From Heterotrichella gracilis (taxonomy: Eukaryota; Sar; Xanthophyceae; Tribonematales; Xanthonemataceae), in assembly GCA_032358255.1 (NCBI GenBank), contig JAULBX010029655.1, forward strand, positions 1-20,135: a stretch of 20,135 nucleotides of DNA, read 5' to 3'. Below, one piece after another: positions 1 through 10,313 of this stretch. Under the pieces are notes generated by a model. The model was not told the DNA's origin. It was given only the letters and a program-made list of their open reading frames with translations, and did no database searches. The number at the start of each line of letters is the position of its first letter. The stretch's first letter is position 1. A program made the translations under genes and the position numbers.

Positions 1-133
1 GGGGTACCAGCAGGCACCTGCAGCACCAAGCTGGCCTAGACACCCAGTCCCACCACACCACCATGCAAAGGGGGGTGGGGGGGGGCATGGGACATGCACC
101 ATGCACACCACACACACCATGGCCCTCACAGTG
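1..133. other. Non-coding flank outside the telomere-like array
   Basis: GC-rich, low-complexity DNA with a G run (about 70-87) and CACACA/CCATG-rich sequence. I see no gene. It lies on the outer side of the CCCTAAA array, so the array as given does not reach the end of the sequence. Confidence 0.5.
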
Positions 134-345
134 TAAACCCTAAACCCTAAACCCTAAACCCTAAACCCTAAACCCTAAACCCTAAACCCTAAACCCTAAA
201 CCCTTAAACCCTTAAACCCTAAACCCTTAAACCCTAAACCCTAAACCCTAAACCCTAAACCCTAAACCCTAAACCCTACACCCTAAACATGTAGACCTAA
301 ACCCTAAACACTGAACCCCGAACCCTAAACCCTACACCCTAAACC
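134..345 (+). repeat. Telomere-like CCCTAAA array, partly degenerate
   Basis: About 30 units of CCCTAAA, the complement of the plant and green-algal TTTAGGG telomere repeat. Units are perfect from about 136 to 200. CCCTTAAA variants follow at about 200-230, then perfect units again. From about 275 the array decays into CCCTACA, CCTAAACA and CCCCGAA variants. The C-rich strand running inward from the left is the orientation expected for a left chromosome end. Decay towards the gene-bearing side fits an old subtelomeric junction, but the 133 bases outside the array leave open an interstitial array. Confidence 0.85.
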
Positions 346-843
346 TGGGGCCCGGGTGCGAGCCAGTGGCCCCCTAACCACGCCTCTGTGCGTTCCCTTT
401 CTTTCTTTCTTCCGGCCGTCAAATATGTGAGTGCTCGATACCCATTGTTTTTTCCTTACATATTGTCCCTTAATTATTCAGAACTGGTCACTAACAGCGC
501 TGGCTGGCAGCGCTAGCGCCATGCATGTTCAACCCGGGGCCCGTCGGCAAGCCACTTTGTTGACAATGCCGACTTGAACAAAACAGATCAGAACGCATGC
601 AACAGAAAGTTCAGTCCGTTGGTCAGTTCCCTCGTGAGCCTTGGCAAATTGCACCTCGCCAAAATGCCACTCGAGCAGGCATTGGCACTTTTGCAGCCAA
701 CGTCATCATAAAGGTGCCCTTATCAATTGTGCCTGACGATCGCAAAACTGTGGTATCAAACTGACAGTGCACAACAATGGTGGCTCCCTGATGCTCAACA
801 AATGTGGGGTCCAGCACGGGGTTTGTAACCCCGTCTTCTCCCC
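346..843. other. 3' flank of the peroxiredoxin-thioredoxin gene
   Basis: I see no separate gene. The segment would hold the 3' untranslated region of the minus-strand gene that stops at 844. TTACA at 456-460 reads TGTAA on the minus strand, the polyadenylation signal used by many chlorophytes, about 385 nt after the stop; this assignment is tentative. An open frame at 623-847 on the minus strand is just the gene's downstream sequence in another frame. Confidence 0.35.
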
Positions 844-3800
844 TCATGCCATCTTTGAAAGCGCCTCCACAGCAACCTGAAGTGGCTTCTTCTTGTATCC
901 AACTACAGAGTCCAACACCTCGCTGCCACCCTGCACGGAAGAGGGTTGGGCATATTGTATCCTTGTGACATGTCCCCTATGTAATCAGGCGCCAGTGATA
1001 CACAGAAATTACATTATGCACCCACACACGTGTGTAGCCGTGGAAGTGACTGACTGCAAATATTTCCATTTGATTTGCCCAACAACATTGCAAGACGAGC
1101 GTGCGGAGCAGTCACTACCTAGTGTAGTAGAAAGCCAGCACATGCATGTCCCATCCTTGCAGCGACAGTGACTGTATGTGCCATACACATCATGCGACAA
1201 GGTACCACCACTACTATAAATCACAGCCGCTGCGTGCCGCATGCAGCAAGAGCCAGGCATACACATATTGACTAGCAACAAGCAGTACGCAGTATGCACA
1301 CAAAATTTAGCCCTGCCGACTATAAAAGTGAGCATGCCCAAAGTGCTGCCCACGTGCCGAAGAGCTGTGTGGTTGGTGCCTCACCTTGTAGAACTTGAAT
1401 GTTGGGAGGCTGCGCACCCCTGCCTCCTCCTGCAGACCAGCCAGCAGCGGGTCTGTGGTGTCCACCTTGGCCACTGTGATGCCAGGGTGGGCTGCGGCAA
1501 GCTCTTCGGCAAGGGGGGCAATCATGCGGCACTTGCCACACCACGGCGCATAAAAGTCGATGACCACGGGTTTGGCACCCCCCACAAGCTCAGCAAAGTG
1601 GTCGCGGCTGGTCACAGCGAGGAGTGACTCGCCAAAGCTGTCAGAATCAGACGTCTGCGTCCAGCGGGTCAAATTGGTCAGTATATTGTTCAAGCCCTTT
1701 CAACTTGCTGCTTGCGCGCTGGCACTAAATTGGGAGGATGGACCCTGGTGCGCCTCAGGGACACAAGGTAGGTGATACCCAACAATTCATGTTTCGCAAT
1801 AAGTTTTCAATTTGTGATATTACTTTTGCAGCAAGTACAAGACTATACATTTAAACTTTGTGAACATACAGCAGGGCACGCATGTGATGATCCACTAGAC
1901 TGAATGGGTTCAGTCACACAACCCATGCATTGCTTATTACACTGCCTCAAACCAGCAACAGCATCACCCAACTACCACCACGACTCAATGGAGCATTACG
2001 GTACTCGGGTAACAGGGTCTGGGTTGAAAACCTAAGCTCATAATAAAGGTTGACCAAAGCGCTAAAAGCTTGTGAATATTCAACAGCTTTATTTTATATG
2101 CAAGGTGGCCAACAATTATGTGAGCGCAGGTTGGCACCCTACATCTGATTGTCTCTCTGTCTTGCTATTACGCAGATAATATGTTATACAACAAGCAATT
2201 ATAAATAGAATAAAATAGCACTAGTGGGCGACCGATATCATCAGGAAAACTACATTTACAAACCAAGCAAGAATTTGTGAATATCACACAAAACATTTTG
2301 GGCAGCTTAATGGTGCCTCAAACATTATTGGACACGTTGCAAGCTGCCTGAGGGTCTTGCATGCCAGCACAATAATCACAGGGATGCAGCTTGAACCAAC
2401 GTTGCAAATTCGCCGTCACTTGGGATCTAAACTGCAATGCACCACCCCTTGTGACCCTCTGCACCCTGCCCTCATCCTTGGCATCCAGGGCACTGCCAAC
2501 CTACCTGCGCTGCAGCTGCTTCAAAGTATTCCATGCTCTTGTCGGGGTCCGCCACCATTGTGCGCTCGCCCGGTTGCCAGCCAGCAGGGCAGACCTGCGC
2601 CAGCCAGGGGAGCTCCATAAGCAGCAATTGCGTGCTCAGCTTTGGGTCAATACATCTTACGGGGCTGGTGCAGGGGCGAGACAACAACACAAAACCGTTA
2701 CTGTGCAGTGCAATTCATCAGGCCATGCTATCAGCCTTATCAGCCTTGTACACAGCGTAATGGAAAAAGCAGTTGGTTGCCCTGCCTGTCCCTGCACACC
2801 ACCAGCTTCTGCCACCCACCTCCCCATGCTCTGCCACGTACTGCACTGCCTGCAGAGTGCGCAGCGCCTCATCCACTGATCGTCCCACGGGGAAATTGTT
2901 GACAGTGATGTGCTCCACCACCCCCTCGGGATTGATGATGAAAAGTCCACGCAGAGCTATGCCAACGTCCTCCTTCAGCACACCGTACCGCGCTGATAGC
3001 TCCTGCACAGGGGCACATGGGAGGGGGTAGGGGCAAGCCACAGCCCAGCCAGCAACTGGTGCACCCACACAGCAAACGATCAGTTGACACTGGGTAAACA
3101 CATAGTGCCTCTGCTCTGCCATCCACTGCCATGCAGCATGCACCTATTCCCCTCCTCCCACCCACCCTACCTTTGTGACGTCTGCCAGAATGGGTATCTG
3201 CATGAACCCCAGCCCCCCCTTCTTCCTGGGTGTGCGTATCCAGGCAAGGTGCACCTCAGGCGTGTCGGTGGAGGCGGCCAGCAGCTGGCAATTGAGTGAG
3301 GAGAACTCTTCGGCGCGGTCGCTGAAGGCAATGATTTCCGTTGGACAGACGAACGTGAAGTCCTGGCGGGGAGGCGCAAGGGGATGAGGCTTGTAGGCAG
3401 CAAAGATTAGAAACGACAGGTGCCACGCCAATTGGACGTTGCCGCACTTGGAACAAGAGTTACTGGCGTATGATGTAAATGGAGCTATGTCCTCTAATCC
3501 TGCTGGTGATTCCCCAACTGCATTGCTCCAGGCAAGGGCCCTGTCCCTGGTGTTTGTCCCTGTGCCTGTGCCCGCTCACCTTTGGGTAGAAGAACAGGAT
3601 TACGTACTTGCCCTTGTAGTCGCTCAGGGACACGCTGCCCACCTCTCCGTCAACCACCGCTGCACCAGAGGGAAGCAAACTCATACAGGAAATTCAGTAA
3701 AGTGCGGAGACGTACGGTTGCTTAGGTGCTAAGCACACACCTGCAACACACCCGCATAGCTATGCACAAAGAGCAAAAAACGCCCCCTCCTTTGAGGCAC

Positions 3801-4172
3801 CTCACCTTCCGCAGTGAAGTCAGGTGCTGCTGAACCCACTGCCACCTGTGAGGACGGATAGGTGATGCCGCTTGCAAAGCTGGCTTGGCTGACCAGCTGG
3901 GTGCGGTGAGGGGTGGGGCCAGGGGCAGCACCTGGGACAGGGTGGGCTGCAGCTGGTGCCACCAGGGCGGTGGAAAGCAGGCGCAGTGATGCTGGTGAGG
4001 ATTCTGGCCTGCCTTGGCGGCCCAAGGTGCGCAACAGGTGCAGGGCAGCACGGCGACCTGAGGGACAAGGTGCAACCAGTAAGCACAGTGAAACAAACTC
4101 TGATAAAAAAGATGATAAAGTAGACGTCAAGCCCTCCAGCACTAATATTCCCTCAAGCACTGATGTTCCCAT
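844..4172 (-). CDS. 2-Cys peroxiredoxin-thioredoxin fusion, probably plastid-targeted
   Basis: Exons on the minus strand: 4172-3806, 3659-3580, 3362-3171, 3002-2820, 2594-2505, 1654-1385 and 930-844, giving 422 aa. All six introns are GT-AG and phase-compatible. Residues 1 to about 110 are rich in Ser, Ala and Arg and could be a plastid transit peptide. A typical 2-Cys peroxiredoxin follows: FVCPTE with the peroxidatic Cys (about 155), GGLG, VCPAGW with the resolving Cys (about 276) and a terminal YF motif. Instead of stopping, the exon ends at CAG|GTAGGT and joins a thioredoxin domain (WCGKC at about 342-346, cis-Pro in SLPTF, C-terminal helix ending KMA). Such peroxiredoxins reduce peroxides and are normally recycled by separate thioredoxins or NTRC. 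The 850-nt intron between the domains is the weakest link. The start is uncertain: CCCTCAG before GRRAAL near 4060 may be an acceptor, so the true start may lie upstream. Two adjacent genes are the alternative. Confidence 0.75.
1655..2504 (-). other. Long AT-rich intron between peroxiredoxin and thioredoxin exons
   Basis: This 850-nt segment is flanked by a strong donor (CAG|GTAGGT) and by an acceptor (GGACGCAG|ACG) with CTGAC, a good branch-point match, about 25 nt upstream. It is the longest intron of the gene, and its middle (about 1780-2340) is much more AT-rich than the rest. I found no exon, start codon with a good coding frame, or TATA-type promoter for the thioredoxin part. If read through, the upstream frame stops at TGA (2472) after eight codons. 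Confidence 0.6.
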
Positions 4173-5322
4173 CCTATAAGTATATATTCCTAGTTTGGGT
4201 TGTCAAGCGAGCCTGTCTACCCATCATCACGGCATCATGGCATGCACCCTGTCTCTGCACCAATACACTTCTCAGGCGCGAGACACAGGTGTAAACAATG
4301 CGCACCTGTTCCTGACATCGCAAACCGAGTGTGCTATCCTCCTTGCAGGTGTTTTTTTGCGTGCCTAGATAGCTAGCCTTCACGACTGACCGCTAGACAG
4401 CAACAACAGGGATGCTGAAAACGGAGCTAGTAAAGCAGCTGGCGTCAGCAGCAGGGTGCAGCTATGAGCTATAGGGATAGTATGCACGGCACTTGCTTTC
4501 ATAACCCTGCCTTGGAACCTCGCACCGAGACCTAAAATGTTGAGGCTCAACAGTCAACATGCCAACGGGGGCGTCGCCTTGCGCAATACGAATGCATGCA
4601 TGCATTTTATCCCCTCGATATATGTGCAATAAACTTTTGAAACCGCTGTTCAAGTGTGGTGTGGGTCTATTTGTCACTTTCGACCAGATTTGGCAAAGCC
4701 TCCGGCCTCAACATGGCAATTCCCCAAAGTGTGTGGTCTCCCCAGTCACCCAAACGGTTGTGACTGGTGGGGCACCCGCAAGTGCCTCGCTAAGCAGCGC
4801 TGACAGCCCTGGTACGGCAATAGTGCTATTACCAGTTGCTGCTGAAACCATAGTTACAGTGATGCGGGTTGGGTCGCTGCACTTGTGCATATGCACGCAT
4901 GCGTAGCGACAGAGAGATGCCAGTGTGCCACAGCTAGAACAGGACACCGTTGCCTGTGGAATAAGCCCAGTGCATAGTCGCTTCCAGGCTCTCTCTTGCT
5001 GCGCCTCGCACCTGTTGCCACCTGGTGCACTGACTTTCACTCCTGACCCTTGCTTCGCTTCCTCTGCCAGGCATCCCTGCTCAGCAAACCGTTTCACTGC
5101 CAGCCGCACTGTACGCACCGCCTGGCACCCGTAGGCCACCATACTGTCGTCCCTCCCCGCCCCGCGCCCTGCACCCCTTGCGCTGCACAACGGGCAGAGG
5201 GGCGCGGGGCAGGCAAGGCGGGGCGCCAGCGGGCACCGCGCACACCCGGCAGGGGCACAAGCAGGGGCAGGGGGGGAAGAAGGGCACCCCGCAGTCCTGT
5301 GACAACAGCACCCTGGCGCAAT
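4173..5322. promoter_or_regulatory. Divergent intergenic region between the peroxiredoxin and HESO1-like genes
   Basis: The two genes point away from each other, so this segment should hold both promoters and any 5' untranslated exons. It is AT-rich towards the peroxiredoxin gene and very GC-rich (about 5140-5290) just before the HESO1-like start. I see no clear TATA box. Long open frames here, on both strands, follow the GC bias and show no domain. An unrecognised first exon of either gene could be hidden here. Confidence 0.45.
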
Positions 5323-8300
5323 ATGACAGAAGATATGCCGCAGCCAGCATCCCAGGCAGACAGGTGGGCGCCGTGCCCTTACATTGCTGTTCACCCACAA
5401 TGCCCTTTGGTGTAGCAGTCATTGCCCTAGTACCTGCTTCCAAGGCGGATGATGACCTGTGCTTCACTCATGCCATTCCCTGCAGGCCGCCTGATGCGGG
5501 CACTGCTGTGTTCTCCAGCGCATGTGCGCGTGCGTGCCAGCTGGCTACCAGAGGGTGCCTGTGGGACCCGGCGCTGGAGGAGGCACTCAATAACTTCCTC
5601 ATGCACCTCACACAGGTAGGAAGCATGCTTCAGCACGCGTAAGTGCAGATGTACTGCTGGCCCCGTGTGCAAAAGCCCTATGGATCTCAGTACCGCAAAT
5701 TTCCATGAAACCCTTGCTCCCCCCGGACCGCAGGCCCTCTCCCCGTCCCCCAATGACTACGCTTTGCGCTGGCTTGTGCTTGAAGAGCTGAATGCCCGTG
5801 CTGCACGTGGCCTGGCTGGCCAGCACGGCCTGCGGGCGGCTGCCTATGGGTCATTCACCTGCGACCTGTTCAGTGGAAGGGGGGATCTGGACGTGTCACT
5901 TGAAGGGAGAGTAGTGCACCAAGGGTGGGTACAGGGAGGGATGAGAACAGGGGAGGGTATGTCATGGAGTGGCGGCATGTGTGAAGCCATTGTTGGACCC
6001 ATGGGATGATGGTACTGGTCACACTGCGCTGCTGCCAGGTCCATTTGTTACATGCCATGCGACCTCCCGGCTGTTTCCCATCCGTGGCCTCCCCACCTTA
6101 CCCCTACCTGCAGGCACATCCTGGATGTGAATCTGGTCTCTAAGGAGTCCAAGGTGGAGCTGCTACGGGTAAGGGGCCCGGCCGTGCATTGTGGGGGCAA
6201 GGGCATGGCATGATGCATGTGGCGGCAGGATGGCCTTTCGCAGCACTGTGCCTTGCATGGTGGCAGCAGCTGACAGCATGCGTTGCATCTCCAGCCTACT
6301 GCACCTAGAAACTCATTTTGCGCTCCACCTTGGGGCTATTCCTCACCCTTACACCAACCCCCCTCCGCCTAGGCCCTGGCTAACCAGCTGCGTTCCTCTG
6401 GCGGCACAATGGGGCAGGTGGAGCGCATACTGCATGCACGGGTACCCATAATCAAGTTCAGACACTCAACAGGTAAAGGGCCAAACAACCGCGGCATGTG
6501 TATTGCAGTCAGATGCCTGCTTCATTACTGGCTCTACTCCTTACCTGCGCATTACAACCGAGTAGTCTTCCACACCTCCCGCTTGGCCATGCAGGCCTGC
6601 AGTGTGACGTGGCTGTGGGCAGCGCAAGCGCCATGTTCAAGAGTGAGGTGCTGCGCGGGCTGTGTGCTGTGGACCCGCGTGTGCCTGCACTGGTGCGCAT
6701 AGTCAAGGAGTGGGCCAAAACTCAGGGCCTCAATGACTCGGCCACAGGAACGTTCAACTCATTCGCTCTCACGTGGATGGTGCGTGACACACAATTGTAC
6801 AGGCCCAGATGTTTTTAAGAGGGATAAAAATACAGTGCAACTTGGGCATCATGATATCTTTGGATAAGATCTTTATAAAGTTTGATAACTTGTTTTTCAT
6901 ACTCCAGGAGGAGCAGCTGTATACAGATTAGCTATTAAGCTGTGGCATCTTGGTGACTAAAGTTTTTACAGAATTGAAAAACCTTGCAAAGACACATGCC
7001 CCAATGAAGAAGTGTTATGAAAATTACCGGAGAAGTTCAAACATGGAGTTGCACCCAGCTGGATGCATGCCCTTATCAATGTTTTGTCAGTCAGTAATCG
7101 CAACAGCATGACCTTTGCCGATCCAATCCCCACCTCACCCTAAACCCGGCAATCCGCAGGTGATTTTCCACCTCCAGACCCGCTCCCCCCCTCTCCTCCC
7201 CCCACTGTGCGACATGTTTGACCAGCCTTCCAGCGCCACCACCAGCCGCCCCCTCCACAGCCGCTCACCCCTGCCCGACCCCTCCCTCCTGCCTGCCTTC
7301 CACCAGCGTTTGGCCGCCTGGACATCCTCGCGACGCACCCCCACAAACACAGAGAGTCTTGCCCGCCTTCTGCTTTCCTTCATGGCCACTTATGCAACAG
7401 CGACCACACTCTGGATGGAGCAAGGAGGGACAGGGTGCGCAGATCCGCACCTGTAAAGGCATGTGATCATTGCACCATGCATCATGGAGTCTGTATCTAT
7501 CCCATTTGCTTAACTCACATGGGCACCACAGTCCTATGTGTGTGGCCTCAGCGAACCATCCTCATCCCTCTCGCCCCAATCACCCTGCAGTCCTGCTCGC
7601 TCTGTACGCGTCAGTTCGTGGTCTGGGCGGTGGGTGAGTGCACGCTGGCCCCATCCCGACTACCTGTGCGGCGTGGAGGACCCATGCGATGCCACTGACA
7701 ACTGCGCGCGCACAATCACGCGCGCATGCGCACCGCACATCACCGCAGCATTCCACCAGGGGCTGGCCAGGCTGGGCAAGATGCAGGTGCCTGGAGGTAG
7801 GTGGGGCCAGGGGCACGTTGTGCATCCACCAGGGCACTGGGACAGCATCATCAATTGTATCGGTCAAATTTGTTGTGAACTGAACATGTGGACATTGCAA
7901 GCTTGTTGAATGCGCCCTTCTCCCTTCCCGGCCACCAACCTTTGTCAAATCCACCATTGCAGACTTACTCCCCGCTGCGCATGAACTATTCCACCCGAGC
8001 CTGCTGTCACGCCTGCCGCCCGCAGCCCTGCCACGGCGCGCACGCCCCACACCACAAGGCAGGGCCAGCGACTCCTTCCCGGCAGCGCAACGAGAGCTGG
8101 ACCAGGTGCGGCTCAGCTTGAACTTTCTGCGCTGCAGCAGCCATGGCGGACCCACTGCCATGTTGTCCTTGTGACCTGCCAACCTCCTGCTGCGCTGCAC
8201 CACCAGTTCCCGCCTCTCCTTTGCCCCCTGAGACCAGGCTGTGTTTGCAGGTGCTGGACGAAGGCTTGGCTGCTCTGGCCGCCATTGGGTTGAGACGCAC

Positions 8301-8808
8301 ACCTTTGGAACAGGAGGACGGGCAGGACGAAGGCGGGAGGGGGCTTAGGGGCAGGGGTAGGGGCAGGGGCAGGGGCCAGGGCCGTACAAGGGGTGGTGGT
8401 GGTGGTAGAGGGCCACTGGGCATCTTTAACGGGGCCGGCAGGGGGAGAGGCACAGCCCTTGGCGGACAAAGGCCGGAGTTGCGACACGCAGCTGTTGGCC
8501 CGTCCGGAATGGCAGCGCAAAGTGACCCTTCCACCCTTCCGCAGCAGATTGGCACTGTTGCGGGGGGTGATGGCGTTATTGAGCACACACCCACACCCAC
8601 ACCCACCTCCAGCAGTACTTTAGGACATGACCCCCACTTCCTGAACCTCCTGGGCCGGCTGTCCACCTCGGCACCACCCATGGGAAACTTGCAGGGCGAG
8701 GGACAAGGGAGCGCAGGGCCACAAGTGCAACATGCAACCCTGCAAGCGCAGCGGCAGCAGCATGGGACAAATGTGGCGGACATGGCGGGAGCGCGCTTAG
8801 TAGCTTGA
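5323..8808 (+). CDS. HESO1: HESO1-like terminal nucleotidyltransferase (uridylyltransferase) with RG-rich tail
   Basis: Exons: 5323-5363, 5486-5615, 5734-5924, 6114-6168, 6373-6472, 6595-6779, 7160-7434, 7591-7796, 7963-8105 and 8251-8808, giving 627 aa. All introns are GT-AG and phases agree. The protein is a non-canonical poly(A)/poly(U) polymerase: GS at about 96-97, DLD at 108-110 (metal-binding aspartates), HARVPIIKF at about 160-169, and CDV with the third acidic residue at about 177. KEWAKTQGLNDS and GTFNSFAL then VIFHLQT follow at about 215-241 and resemble Arabidopsis HESO1, which uridylates unmethylated small RNAs and cleaved transcripts. VEDPCDATDNCART (about 354-367) is the PAP-associated signature. 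The C-terminus (443-627) is low complexity with RG repeats, typical of RNA-binding tails. Nucleotide preference cannot be read from sequence, so poly(A) activity is possible. The short first exon is chosen because its phase fits exactly. Confidence is high for the family, moderate for the first exons. Confidence 0.88.
8339..8383 (+). repeat. G-rich tract with G-quadruplex pattern in the RG-coding exon
   Basis: Runs of three to five G recur on the coding strand, separated by short CA, TA or CTTA spacers (GGGGCAGGGGTAGGGG and similar). This matches the simple G-quadruplex pattern of at least four G runs with loops of one to seven bases. The tract encodes the Arg-Gly repeats of the nucleotidyltransferase tail, so it may simply reflect GGN and CGN/AGG codon use. 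Confidence 0.6.
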
Positions 8809-10313
8809 CAGCAGCCAGCTTAACAAGCAGCCAGCAGCAGTAGTGGATATAGTGGAGGCGGTTAGCATAGGGTGAAGCCATTTTATAATCCATACACCCC
8901 AGGCAGGAGGTGCCACTGCAGGGCGTGTTACATTTGGATAGCAGGCTGATGCACCTGATGCCTGGCACCCACATGCAGGCGCATCAGCCAGGGTACAGTT
9001 TGCTATACATGCCAGCGGTTTTTATGTACTTTTTGCATACGTTCCCGCAACAGTCTTGGTATACGGTGGCCCAGCAACCCCCCATATATACTGCCTGTTC
9101 ATGATTTCAACACCCAGCGGGTGCGGCACCGCCAGGGCGGCCTGGTATGGTGGGGCTCAGAGGCGGGCCTTGTTGAGAGCTAAGAGATGAATACGCACCT
9201 TACTGCATGCACCTCAGGTGGTAAGGTCAGCGGCAGGAGCAGGCTGGCATCGTCCACCTTGCATGGATCATTATGGCATGCTGGGCCCATGGGCTCGCTA
9301 CCAGATGGGCCCCACCTGAGGTGCTGCTGCCTCACTGCTTCAGAAGCTGTCAGCAGTGATTGACCAACGAAGCCTTCGTAGGCTTTGTTCTAGGCCTGTG
9401 ACAATGTCTAGTAATTTTTCAAACTGGAACAAGCTTGCTGACTTTGTCACAATTATGCCATCCAATTTGGCAGCCGCATCGGATGCAGCTGGTTGATTAT
9501 CATTATTGAACATATCAGTAGCTGCGGTGTGTGGAGCCTGGGAAGTGCACATGTGTGCATGCATGTGGGTACGCCGTGACATGTTTGCGCAAGCTTGGTG
9601 CATGCATGCTGCAGCTAGTGCTACTCAGTAATGCAGTTTAAGGTTGTGTCGGGGACGAGTCACTGTGATCACCAATGGTATAGTCACAATAGATATTTAT
9701 TCGTGAGTAATGATAAATTTAATATTGAATACTTTACTCAATGATGAAAATTTCTTGCCCGACACTGGATTGGATTTGGCGTGCATGCGGCCCTGCCAGG
9801 CACTGGCTTGGCCAGGCCAGAACGATGAATGCGTTACCGTATATCATTTACTAATGTGCATTCATGATTTATTCGATTTGTCAATGATGATTAGTATCCA
9901 ATTGACAATGGTGTGCATTCATGATCCGCATGTGCACCCTCACTGACAGTCATCTTAGCAACACTAGATGTACTACAGAGTATGCAGCTCATCCTGTTAA
10001 GCATTCTATCAGTCAGGACGGTGTCACCTACGATAGGTAGCGCTCGACCTATAAGGTAGCGACCTACAGGGTAATACATAAATGGGAAGACTGGCAGAGG
10101 TCCAACTGGCATAGAACAGTTGCTTCTATTATAGTGTTGGCAACTTTTGTTTTAAACATGATTCTTGCAAAGCTGGGTCTAACTTCAATCATTCGCGGCG
10201 CGTAAGCTACTGCATATCGTATACAATGTAATACACTATGTGCGTACATAATGTATGTACATGTAGGCACCTAAGGTTGGCGCCGCCTCAGGACTGTTAC
10301 TGATGTGTGATGA
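8809..10313. other. Spacer between the HESO1-like and PKA-R-like genes, no clear gene
   Basis: The two flanking genes converge here, so both 3' ends lie in this stretch. I find neither a clear TGTAA nor AATAAA signal soon after either stop. The sequence is rich in TGCATGCA-type runs. A minus-strand open frame at 9340-9603 ends with an amphipathic, coiled-coil-like segment (FEKLLDIVTGLEQSLRRL), but I see no splice context, domain or codon bias that makes it a gene. Short direct repeats occur (GTGCATTCATGAT near 9857 and 9913; GGTAGCG near 10037 and 10055). Confidence 0.4.

Noticed and set aside
1307..1693. Stand-alone thioredoxin starting at TTG (1693)
   Set aside because: TTG is not a normal nuclear start, an in-frame stop lies just upstream, the frame needs the exon at 930-844 to complete the fold, and a phase-0 acceptor sits at 1655.
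2070..2283. Direct repeat TTGTGAATAT bordering about 200 bp in the peroxiredoxin-thioredoxin intron, suggesting a transposon
   Set aside because: The repeat is only 10 bp of AT-rich sequence, with no tail, terminal inverted repeat or coding trace between, so chance is likely.
4708..5400. 230-aa open frame on the minus strand
   Set aside because: It follows GC-rich, divergent upstream DNA, is full of Cys, Pro and Arg without any domain, and overlaps the first exon of the HESO1-like gene in antisense.
7580..8783. Two long minus-strand open frames (240 and 258 aa)
   Set aside because: Both are antisense to confirmed exons of the HESO1-like gene and have low-complexity Pro/Leu/Cys composition from GC bias.
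9340..9603. Minus-strand 87-aa frame with a coiled-coil-like end
   Set aside because: There is no domain, no convincing splice partners, no codon bias like its neighbours, and a start in TGCATG repeats. It was kept only as a note in the spacer entry.
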